Of a DNA stretch of 64,000 bases, positions 25,633 to 33,470 are shown one piece after another. The notes under the pieces are model-generated. The model saw nothing but the letters and a program-made list of their open reading frames with translations. It made no database searches and was not told the origin of the DNA. Numbering within the stretch: position 1 is the stretch's first letter; each line of letters begins with the position of its first letter. Position numbers and translations under genes: made by a program. Source of the DNA: an uncultured Bacteroidota bacterium (lineage in GTDB: Bacteria > Bacteroidota > Bacteroidia > Chitinophagales > Chitinophagaceae); NCBI GenBank assembly GCA_903887415.1, contig CAISPO010000044.1:1-64000 (forward strand). Direction: 5' to 3'.

Positions 25633-27060
25633 CTAGCTGTTTGTTGTTGTTTTCCGGGTTTTGTAATAGTGGTATTTAAGGATCACAAGGGCATTGGTGG
25701 CCGGCAGCAACCAGGCCACACGGTACTGAAACCGGTAAGTAATAGCAGACAGCGATGCCGTGACAAAAGCATTGACCACTAGGAACAATACGATGCAGCA
25801 ATACATAAATGCAAGTTCCTTATTCATCACCCTTTGATAAAACATCAGCACCCACAGCGATGATAGCACCAGGAAAAGGTAATAGATAAAATTGCAGGAG
25901 CCTCCGCTCAGCACATTATTGCTTTGCAGTGACGTAGCATATGCAGGCAATTCATCAGCAAAATATTTTTTTACCTTCCCCCATGTCTCTGAGTCCTTGC
26001 CCTGAACGTTTACTTTATCCGGCGCATGTATCTGCGTTAGTTGTTTCAGTGTACCGGTTATTGATTTTTGCGCGAACATAGAAAGGTAGCGAGGGCTTGT
26101 AAATACATTGTGAACTATGGTTTGATATTCCACACGGTTACTGTCCCAGCCACCCATTTTAAATACCGGCCCTTCGCCAGATGTAAGAAATTCATTGATA
26201 TTGCCGGGTAGCTGATTTTTATAATTACACATTTGCAACGGCCTTTTGCCGCAGTTGTCATCGAGGTAAGTTTTAAGAATACCTGTTTCTGCAAATTTTG
26301 CTACCAGCATAATATCCCTGCCCCTGGAAAAAGTAAACCCGTGTTTTTTTACCGCGTTCATGCTACACATGATCCCCCAAACCATTCCACACACCACAAG
26401 CAGCGCAAGGTTTTTGTTAATCAGCCGTTTTTGTTTTTTGGCCAAAGCCCATGCCAGTAAAACAGAGGAGAACAGCAATAATATCGGGAAGTGAGCATTG
26501 TGCATCAGCATAGCCAGGAACACAAAGAAGATGTAAATAGCCTGCGGCCTTGCATTGCCTGTTTTTTCAGTAATAAAAAGAAGTGCCGCGAGCAATAATA
26601 TCGCTCCAAACATGTCTGGCATCAGGTAAGAAACCACCCACGAAACGCAAGTGAAGGAGATGATAGCAATAACCGCAATGAGAGAAAAATTAAAAGCAAA
26701 AATATCGTCTGTTGTATCAGATTTTGATACTACAGACTCATTCACCGGAGCTGCTGACTGCGAACTGCCGACTGCAAACTGTAAGCTGCCAACTGTAAAC
26801 CGCCCTATAAATTTCAGCAGCAGATAAGCAAGCATCATGCACTGCACGAAAATAGTAAACCACAATGACGTCCACAGGCTAGAAACGCGAACGAACATAC
26901 CATAAAAAGGTGTACGCTCAGGTGTAAAGTGCGGGTAAATGGCCTGCTCTATATATGCCCCGCTGTCTGTATCCACAAGCGGATACCCATTATATAACGC
27001 TACCGCCATCAACGAAACCGCTGTGATGAAGAGGAGCGCTAAAAACTTTTTAAAGTCCAT
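25633..27060 (-). CDS. Polytopic membrane protein, paralogue B (GT-C-like topology)
   Basis: A 475-residue integral membrane protein parallel in layout to paralogue A: YNGYPLVDTDSGAYIEQA and RTPFYGMFVR after the first helix, GGWDSNRVEYQTIVHNVFTSPRY in the large periplasmic loop, and a C-terminal helix bundle. It likely acts on an envelope component, but the substrate cannot be judged. It also carries a CAGTT-type repeat-encoded loop at the equivalent position. It is upstream of A in what looks like a two-gene operon. Confidence 0.7.
   Translation of the reverse strand: MDFKKFLALLFITAVSLMAVALYNGYPLVDTDSGAYIEQAIYPHFTPERTPFYGMFVRVSSLWTSLWFTIFVQCMMLAYLLLKFIGRFTVGSLQFAVGSSQSAAPVNESVVSKSDTTDDIFAFNFSLIAVIAIISFTCVSWVVSYLMPDMFGAILLLAALLFITEKTGNARPQAIYIFFVFLAMLMHNAHFPILLLFSSVLLAWALAKKQKRLINKNLALLVVCGMVWGIMCSMNAVKKHGFTFSRGRDIMLVAKFAETGILKTYLDDNCGKRPLQMCNYKNQLPGNINEFLTSGEGPVFKMGGWDSNRVEYQTIVHNVFTSPRYLSMFAQKSITGTLKQLTQIHAPDKVNVQGKDSETWGKVKKYFADELPAYATSLQSNNVLSGGSCNFIYYLFLVLSSLWVLMFYQRVMNKELAFMYCCIVLFLVVNAFVTASLSAITYRFQYRVAWLLPATNALVILKYHYYKTRKTTTNS
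26751..26800 (-). repeat. CAGTTTGCAGT-type tract within a gene
   Basis: The minus strand contains TACAGTTTGCAGTCGGCAGT and flanking CAGTTGGCAGC / TTCGCAGTCAGCAG units, in frame within the variable loop of paralogue B. Confidence 0.5.
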
Positions 27061-27125
27061 AATTTAGACAAAGGGGAATTATGCGGCCAGGCTGTTAAAG
27101 GTAAAAATAAGCATGTAATTAGTAT

Positions 27126-27133
27126 TAACTTTG
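27126..27133 (+). promoter_or_regulatory. -7 promoter box for the GH3-family gene
   Basis: TAACTTTG fits TAnnTTTG, 20 nt before the ATG at 27154. Confidence 0.5.
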
Positions 27134-27153
27134 GGTTTGAACAAATTTAGAGA

Positions 27154-28650
27154 ATGAATATCAAATCCTTTCTCGCCAGGCCTTACGCATCCCGCATACA
27201 CGCAAAGGTGCGCAAAGGCATGGCAACTGCGGTAGCCGACCAGCAGGCCGTTTTGCAATATTTGATAAAGCACGGCAGCCGCACGGTTTTTGGGAAAGAG
27301 CACGACCTGCAGCATATAAAGACCTACGAAGACTACAAACAGGCCGTACCGATAAGGGACTATGAGTCATTTGTGCCTTACATAGACAAAATAAAAAGCG
27401 GCGAACAAAATGTGCTGTGGAAAGGCAAGCCCATATACTTTGCCAAAACATCAGGTACTACCAGCGGCGCCAAATATATACCCATTACAAAAGACTCCAT
27501 ACCCTATCATATCAATGGTGCGCGCGACGCCCTGCTCTGCTATATGGCAGAAAGCGGAAACGCGAACTTTGCCAATGGAAGAATGATATTTCTTTCCGGC
27601 TCACCGGAGCTGGAGCGGGTGGGAGGCATTCCTACAGGCCGGCTCAGTGGAATTGTGAACCACTATATCCCACGCTACCTGCGCGGCAATCAGTTGCCAT
27701 CCTACGAAACCAACTGCATAGAAGACTGGGAAACCAAGCTAGATAAGATAGTGCAGGAAACTATGAAGGAAAATATGACCCTCATTAGTGGCATACCACC
27801 CTGGATGCAGATGTATTTCGACTGGCTGAGCCAGCGCAGTGAGGGCAAAAAGATAAAAGATCTGTTTCCCGAACTGCAGGTGATAGTACATGGCGGCGTA
27901 AACTTTGAGCCGTACAAAGCCAAGTTGCTCGATAGTCTTGGCGGACATGTGGACATGATAGAAACATTCCCCGCTTCCGAGGGCTTCTTTGCCTTCCAGG
28001 ATACTGTGGAGAACAACGGACTGCTGCTCAACACCAATGCAGGTATGTTCTATGAATTTGTACCGGCATCGGAAATAACCAATGAAAACCCTACGCGCTT
28101 ATCGCTGGGAGACGTGAAAGTGGGAGAGAACTATGCGCTGATCGTAAGTACCAATGCAGGCCTGTGGGCATACAATATTGGCGATACAGTTCGGTTTGTA
28201 AGCACGGACCCATACCGCCTGGTAGTTACAGGCCGCATCAAGCATTTTATATCCGCATTTGGCGAGCATGTGATCGGCGAGGAAGTAGAGTATGCAATTA
28301 TGAACGCCTCGAAAGATTTTAATACGCACATCATAGAGTTCACTATAGCCCCTGCTATACAGGTAACCGAAGGGCTGCCATACCATGAATGGTTTATAGA
28401 ATTTGAAAATGCCCCAACCGATTTGACTGCATTCGCAGAGTCCGTAAACAAGTATCTTGCCGGGAAGAACATTTATTACGAAGACCTCATATCCGGCGGC
28501 ATATTACAGACACTGAAAGTGCGGCCAATGAAGAAGAATGCCTTTATAGAATACATGAAATCAATAGGTCGCCTCGGTGGGCAGAACAAAGTACCCCGCC
28601 TCGGCAATGACCGCAAAATAGCAGATGCGTTAGCGCCATGGGTGGCGTAA
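27154..28650 (+). CDS. GH3 (auxin-promoter) family acyl-adenylating enzyme
   Basis: A 498-residue member of the GH3 family of the ANL adenylating superfamily. Motifs: FAKTSGTTSGAKYIPIT (P-loop-like motif 1, about residues 94-110), ETFPASEGFFA (motif 2) and YNIGDTVRF with VVTGRIKHFISAFGEHV (motif 3 and the hinge). Plant GH3 enzymes join amino acids to hormones; bacterial ones have no settled substrate, so only acyl or amino-acid conjugation can be proposed. It is a single gene with its own promoter and a strong terminator shared with the convergent gene. Confidence 0.9.
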   Translation: MNIKSFLARPYASRIHAKVRKGMATAVADQQAVLQYLIKHGSRTVFGKEHDLQHIKTYEDYKQAVPIRDYESFVPYIDKIKSGEQNVLWKGKPIYFAKTSGTTSGAKYIPITKDSIPYHINGARDALLCYMAESGNANFANGRMIFLSGSPELERVGGIPTGRLSGIVNHYIPRYLRGNQLPSYETNCIEDWETKLDKIVQETMKENMTLISGIPPWMQMYFDWLSQRSEGKKIKDLFPELQVIVHGGVNFEPYKAKLLDSLGGHVDMIETFPASEGFFAFQDTVENNGLLLNTNAGMFYEFVPASEITNENPTRLSLGDVKVGENYALIVSTNAGLWAYNIGDTVRFVSTDPYRLVVTGRIKHFISAFGEHVIGEEVEYAIMNASKDFNTHIIEFTIAPAIQVTEGLPYHEWFIEFENAPTDLTAFAESVNKYLAGKNIYYEDLISGGILQTLKVRPMKKNAFIEYMKSIGRLGGQNKVPRLGNDRKIADALAPWVA

Positions 28651-28688
28651 GAGTACCTCATGTTTCATTCAGATTTGACAAATTCAAA

Positions 28689-28723
28689 GAATAATGGCTA
28701 ACCGTGCCGGTTAGCCATTATTC
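28689..28723. terminator. Bidirectional terminator
   Basis: GAATAATGGCTAACCG (28689-28704) pairs with CGGTTAGCCATTATTC (28708-28723). It lies between the convergent GH3 and DUF5606-like genes. Confidence 0.8.
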
Positions 28724-28751
28724 TTAAAGCGTATTGTAGAGATACAATGAA

Positions 28752-29402
28752 TTACTCTTCGGTTTTCTTTTTCTTAGGTGCTGCTTTCTTAGCCGGCTTT
28801 TCTTCATTTTCTGTAGCCTCTTCGCCTTCAGCTTTTTTCTTTTTGGCTACTTTCTTTGGCTTTTCTTCGCCTGCCGTAGCATCCATATCATCTGCTTTTT
28901 TGGCCTTTGCTTTTTTAGCAGGTTTTTCTTCGGCTACTTCTGGCGTAGCCTCTCCTATGGTGGTTTCAGCCGCTGGTTCTGCCTTATCTTCAGCCACTGG
29001 CTCTTCTTCTGCTTCGAAACGGAGGAGATCATTAGCTTTCAGTATCTCATACCACTTCAGCATTTTCTTCATATCGCTCACATACACGCGCTCCTGGTCG
29101 AACTCAGGGAAGATGGAGGTGAAGTAGGTCTTAATGACATTGTTATCCGTGCTTTTTGCATCAATCGGAGGCACGCTGGCTTCATGCTCCAGCATTTTCT
29201 GGAACACATTGTGCAGGCGTACATTATCGCCTGTAGTATATACTTCTATGCTTTCCAGGGGTGTTACATTGTGCTGGCGCGCAGAAATGAATTTTGTTGT
29301 TTTGTCTGCCACGTTGCGCACTATGGCGCCATCGCTCTTTGTGGTCAGCAATTGGTAAAGTCCGCCGAGGCCAGTAACTGCTACTATTTCTCTATATTCC
29401 AT
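28752..29402 (-). CDS. DUF5606-like protein with a lysine-rich tail
   Basis: From ATG 29402 the 216-residue product has a globular N-terminal part (about 1-120: MEYREIVAVTGLGGLYQLL, SARQHNVTPLESIEVYT, VPPIDAKSTDNNVIKTYF) typical of a conserved Bacteroidota family that I read as DUF5606. A low-complexity Glu/Lys/Ala tail follows (KPAKKAKAKKADD, KKVAKKKKAEGEE). The tail resembles the nearby histone-like protein, suggesting contact with nucleic acid; this is inference. The start is supported by a TATTTTTG box 19 nt upstream. Confidence 0.8.
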   Translation of the reverse strand: MEYREIVAVTGLGGLYQLLTTKSDGAIVRNVADKTTKFISARQHNVTPLESIEVYTTGDNVRLHNVFQKMLEHEASVPPIDAKSTDNNVIKTYFTSIFPEFDQERVYVSDMKKMLKWYEILKANDLLRFEAEEEPVAEDKAEPAAETTIGEATPEVAEEKPAKKAKAKKADDMDATAGEEKPKKVAKKKKAEGEEATENEEKPAKKAAPKKKKTEE

Positions 29403-29421
29403 AATCCGTATTAAAGGGGAG

Positions 29422-29429
29422 CAAAAATA
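29422..29429 (-). promoter_or_regulatory. -7 promoter box for the DUF5606-like gene
   Basis: The minus strand reads TATTTTTG, 19 nt before the ATG at 29402. Confidence 0.5.
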
Positions 29430-29545
29430 GGTTAAAAAGTTAAAAGGATGCACAGTTAACAAATTAAAAGCTATTCACATTTCGGGGCCGCTGCATTTTT
29501 TGTCAAAAAAACTCTTCCGGCATCCAGTTAGGGACAAGATTATTA

Positions 29546-29553
29546 TATATTTG
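29546..29553 (+). promoter_or_regulatory. -7 promoter box for dcd
   Basis: TATATTTG fits TAnnTTTG and ends only 4 nt before the dcd ATG, so the transcript probably begins at or next to the start codon. Confidence 0.55.
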
Positions 29554-29557
29554 CCCT

Positions 29558-30094
29558 ATGATTCTTTCTGATTCCCGCATACTTGAAGAAATAGAAAAAG
29601 GTACTATTGTCATAGAGCCTTACGATCGCAAAAACCTGGGTTCCAACTCTTATGATGTGCACCTGGGTAAGTACCTGGCCATGTATAATGACGCTATGCT
29701 TGATGCCAAAAAGCACAATACTATATCTCATTTCGAAATACCTGAAGAAGGCTACGTACTGCTGCCAGGCAACCTGTACCTGGGCGTTACTGATGAATAC
29801 ACAGAGACCCACGCGCATGTGCCATTCCTGGAAGGGAAATCGTCCACCGGCAGGCTGGGGATAGACATACATGCCACTGCAGGCAAAGGCGATGTGGGCT
29901 TCTGCAACGCCTGGACACTGGAAATATCCTGTGTGATGCCGGTAAGGGTCTATGCCGGAATGCCTATAGGACAACTTATATACTTCCCTGCTGAAGGCGA
30001 GGTGCTCAATAAATACAACAAGAAAGAGGGCGCTAAGTACACCGGCCGGACAAATAAGCCGGTGGAAAGCATGATGTGGAAAAACAAGTTTTAA
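29558..30094 (+). CDS. dcd: dCTP deaminase
   Basis: The 178-residue enzyme converts dCTP to dUTP in pyrimidine nucleotide synthesis. It has the family signature LEGKSSTGRLGIDIHATAG followed by GDVGFCNAWTLEI, with the catalytic Glu expected in TLEISC, plus NLGSNSYDVHLG near the start and QLIYFPAEG at the end. The length is usual. It stands alone; the spacing to its -7 box implies a leaderless mRNA. Confidence 0.94.
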   Translation: MILSDSRILEEIEKGTIVIEPYDRKNLGSNSYDVHLGKYLAMYNDAMLDAKKHNTISHFEIPEEGYVLLPGNLYLGVTDEYTETHAHVPFLEGKSSTGRLGIDIHATAGKGDVGFCNAWTLEISCVMPVRVYAGMPIGQLIYFPAEGEVLNKYNKKEGAKYTGRTNKPVESMMWKNKF

Positions 30095-30262
30095 CTCCTG
30101 GCAACCTCTCCCACCTCTGACCCCTCCCTATAGAAATCGGGACCTTGTTCCGGGGGACCATCTATTTGGCGTTATTGCTATTTTCAACTCCCTGAAGTAA
30201 TTGGGCTAAATTATTTGCTCTAGATTCTGTGCAGATAATGGACCTTTTTTTGACTGGCTCGA

Positions 30263-30724
30263 TTACCGCTGCAGGCTGGAGCGGATGTCTTGTTTGCCTT
30301 CGTAGTTTACGGGTACCCTCACGTAGATGCCGCGGCGGCCCGCCCTTATCGTGCCTGTGAGCTTTATGTCCACATCGCTTTTTAAAAACATTTGGAGGGC
30401 ATTGGGGAGGACGTTTTTCATGTCCACATTGAGCGTTACGGGCATTAAAAACGTATCAAGGCCTGGAACCGAGCATTGGTTGTTAACGCACATTTTGCCC
30501 AACAAAGTGCCGTTGACGAAGACATCCACGTCTGCATTCTTCAGCTTCATACTATAGCTGTTGGGGTTATACATGCGAATGTCCAGGCTTACACCGGATT
30601 GCTGCAGGCCTGCATTTTGCAGCTTGAAATGCTGTATATCTTTGTACACCAGTGCCTTGGGGTGGCTGCAGGAGCAAAGCAACAAGGCTGGTAAAAGTGA
30701 AAGGGCGCCTATCTTCATTTTCAT
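30263..30724 (-). CDS. LEA type 2 (WHy domain) lipoprotein
   Basis: A 153-residue protein beginning MKMKIGALSLLPALLLCSC, a lipoprotein signal peptide with Cys19 as the likely anchor. The rest is a single LEA_2/WHy beta-sandwich (VSLDIRMYNPNSYSMKLKNADVDVFVNG, VPGLDTFLMPVTLNVD). Such proteins are periplasmic and often of unknown role, sometimes linked to desiccation or envelope stress. It marks the last clear backbone gene before the gene-poor accessory region. Confidence 0.8.
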   Translation of the reverse strand: MKMKIGALSLLPALLLCSCSHPKALVYKDIQHFKLQNAGLQQSGVSLDIRMYNPNSYSMKLKNADVDVFVNGTLLGKMCVNNQCSVPGLDTFLMPVTLNVDMKNVLPNALQMFLKSDVDIKLTGTIRAGRRGIYVRVPVNYEGKQDIRSSLQR

Positions 30725-31112
30725 TCTATTGAACTATAAATAGCAATATTAGAACTTCTACAGCTATAAATTCCATACTGTATTCTTAAAACCATTTTCT
30801 AATAATGCCCGTTGTGTTACGCTTTACTATTGAGTGTTGTTAACTGCTAACATGCATAAAATATAGCTGTTGACTTGAAACCGTATTTGATCCCTTTTAC
30901 TTTATTTTGCACTATTATCGAGGGGTAGCCCGTCTCAAAAGAAACCTGTACAATGTAGTAGTACATGTGCACTACACTACTTCATCTGGTGTACAGTAAA
31001 GAAAATACAACATAACCCTCCTGCCAGCTGACCTGATACAACACCTGATACACCCAACTGCATCATACCGTATAGGCGGTGTATATACCAGTCATTGTAA
31101 TGGCAACTATCT
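30725..31112. other. Gene-free spacer at the start of the accessory region
   Basis: No supported ORF, RNA gene or clear repeat in about 390 bases. Runs of short CCTGATAC and TGTAC words are present but form no defined structure. Confidence 0.45.
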
Positions 31113-31358
31113 TCATGCAGGTGGCTGTGTAGTCAGTGCTTCATTGAACAACACCTGCACAAGACATTTTACATTCTGGTTTTGTCTGGCGCATACCTCA
31201 AAGCATTTATCCATAAGGGCATTCCTGATTGTCCTTTCTTCTTCACTATACCTCCCCGGCCTGTTCAGTTCCTCGAATGGGTTACTGTCTCCGATCTCTG
31301 CTGATAGCTGCAGGACGAATTCTATAACGTCAATGACGTTGTGGATTTTCTTAATCAT
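31113..31358 (-). CDS. Hypothetical small protein
   Basis: An 81-residue frame beginning MIKKIHNVIDVIEFVLQLSAE, with a helical and acidic composition and no signal peptide. It sits alone in a gene-poor stretch with no neighbours to inform its role. The family is not recognised and it could be a chance ORF. Confidence 0.4.
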   Translation of the reverse strand: MIKKIHNVIDVIEFVLQLSAEIGDSNPFEELNRPGRYSEEERTIRNALMDKCFEVCARQNQNVKCLVQVLFNEALTTQPPA

Positions 31359-32656
31359 AGACTTTGTTTTATGGGTTATTCGATAGCATTACTGTACATG
31401 GGGCTGTTGACATTCTCGCTCAAAAAAAGAAAGGAAGCAGGATTGCCTATGCGTTAATGCGGAAGAAAAGAAAAGGGTATCTCCAACCTGCCGGATAAGA
31501 ACACCCAAAGATGTTAATGGTGTTTTCCGAAAGTGTACAGAAGTGATCCCCCTGCTGCAAAACCCATTAATATCTGCGGGGTAACACTTGTGGGTATCTG
31601 AGGGCAGTATTATACCTTACTCTCTCCCGCCCCCTGGAATGGCCTGTGTGTGGCTTATAAACTATTCCTACAGTTGCAGCGTTGGCAGAAAGCAAGTGTT
31701 AGTGACTGAACTGCATTTTTCACCCATAGCCCCTGTGTGTAGCCGTGAAACAATGAAGTGAAGGAGCTAACTCTTGCTGTGGGGTGCAAAGGGGAATGCT
31801 GTAGTGTGTTAGCCATTGTGGGTGGGACAGCTTTCACCTGCACTTGCCGGACAAATAGATATATAGTTGCGGGTAGCCGTGTGTGGGCCGCCAAACTAAC
31901 CAAATAGCAGGATGGGAGCATACCTAATCATAGTACTGCTGCTGTAAATCAGATCATCAGCCCTAATAACTTGCAGGTGCCTAATAGTAGCAAATGCGAA
32001 ATCCGGCTGTATTGGGGTTAGTAGCAGGGGGCGGAAAAACGATAAAAGGAGGCAATGTAGATAAGGCGTGTGTTGGCATGTTTACATAAGCGTAGGAATA
32101 GCCTTAGATACAGTATTGCCGGAAGTGTGGCAATGCAACAGACAAACAATCATTCGTCCATTTCTTGCATTGAACACACACCGATGAACCTGTTTTGGGT
32201 ATAAAGCAGGTGAAGGGTTGGCATAGTGTGATGGCTACCTGCGGCATACCCAATCATTAGATGCGCTTCCTATTGCTTTGATAGTGTATTGATGCGGTAC
32301 AGGATTAGTGATACAGCTAAATCAAGGAACTGCTGCTGGATGGTGGTGTCTTGATGCTGCTGATGGTTCTCGATACTGCTTAATCAAGGTACTGATGCTG
32401 GTAGGTATCTCAACAGCTTATGGGTAGGCCGCTTATGGGATCACACGGGAAGAAAGTCGTTACTACCGGAAGTTTTTACTGCTGCTAACTGCCGGGGGTG
32501 TTCCCCCTTTTCCAGTAGACGGGGTGCAAGACAATGGTAGGGTGTCACACGCACGAATACACATCATTTTTTTTGGGAAAAATTATACTGGTGGACAGGA
32601 TGGAATTTATTGACGAACATTACTAATCCAGTAGCTGTTGACAACGGTATTGTTCG
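31359..32656. other. 1.3-kb stretch without a supported gene
   Basis: All frames are broken. The only ORF over 80 codons (31655-31921, minus) has no protein-like features. The base composition is not AT-rich like a normal intergenic region, and short words recur: TAAATCAAGG (about 32320), TTAATCAAGG (about 32378), and GTGTGT plus AGCCGTG near 31730-31890. It could be a decayed gene, a structured RNA or an element end. Confidence 0.4.
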
Positions 32657-32664
32657 TAAATTTG
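32657..32664 (+). promoter_or_regulatory. -7 promoter box for the 32669 gene
   Basis: TAAATTTG fits TAnnTTTG and ends 4 nt before the ATG at 32669; a TTG at 32638-32640 lies near the -33 position. Confidence 0.5.
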
Positions 32665-32668
32665 ATAT

Positions 32669-33304
32669 ATGTATAAGCCCTTCAAGTCTCCTGATCTTAA
32701 CGCTCCCCGAAAACGGAAAAAAGCAATTAACCTTATTGCCTACCCGGATGAAGACCGGTATGGATTTTTCGCTGCTGCAAAAGAACAATATCCAAGCCTT
32801 GCAGAACTCACTAACAAGCAGATAGCCGAGGTGATAAAGGCATTTCTTATACACTATGCCGATGAAGTTGTCAATAACAGGTATGGTGTACGGTTACCTG
32901 GGAAGTTGGGCGCTGTTATTGTTGGACTTAGTAAGCCGTCCCAGAAGACAAGGGCAAACAATATTGACTATGCTGCTTCACGGGAGCTAGGGATACAGGT
33001 ATCTCACCGGAACGGTAATACTGATGGCTATATAGCCAAAATCAACTACTTCAGCAACGTCCCCAGGGACAGGTTGCCGTTTCATCACAGAATACGTTTT
33101 AAAGCCTGTAGGAAGCTAAAAAGGGCGGTTTCTGCTGTTATGAAAACATCTAACCCCAACAGGTATATCTTCTTTTCAAAAAGCACTCCTGTACGTTATT
33201 TGTTCCGTAAGCGGCATAAACCCCCAATGGACAAATCCCCGGCTATACCACATGCAGTTCTGAATAAGATACCTGCCGACTATGACGAGTTCCGGTTTGA
33301 CTAA
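32669..33304 (+). CDS. Mobile-element-associated hypothetical protein
   Basis: A 211-residue basic protein. A central block, NNRYGVRLPGKLGAVIVGL, is followed by NIDYAASRELG and HRNGNTDGYIAKINYF, a layout I associate with uncharacterised phage or mobile-element proteins; the link is tentative. There is no signal peptide or membrane segment. A -7 box ends 4 nt from the ATG. It lies between the gene-free stretch and the giant surface-protein gene, which runs the other way. Confidence 0.6.
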   Translation: MYKPFKSPDLNAPRKRKKAINLIAYPDEDRYGFFAAAKEQYPSLAELTNKQIAEVIKAFLIHYADEVVNNRYGVRLPGKLGAVIVGLSKPSQKTRANNIDYAASRELGIQVSHRNGNTDGYIAKINYFSNVPRDRLPFHHRIRFKACRKLKRAVSAVMKTSNPNRYIFFSKSTPVRYLFRKRHKPPMDKSPAIPHAVLNKIPADYDEFRFD

Positions 33305-33470
33305 CTATACAGCTAAAAACCAAAATATAGCTATATACGGCACTATTGAAACCCCGATGTTGTTTCGATTGGTAAAACATGGGTTTAAGGCTGTTTTGTG
33401 CCTGTCCTTCACATACACACACGAATAGTTTATCTCACCTTTCAGGTAGCATGTTTTGTTTCAAAGCCTT

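Noticed and set aside
31655-31921. 88-codon minus-strand ORF in the gene-free stretch
   Set aside because: No recognisable features or start context; composition does not look protein-coding.
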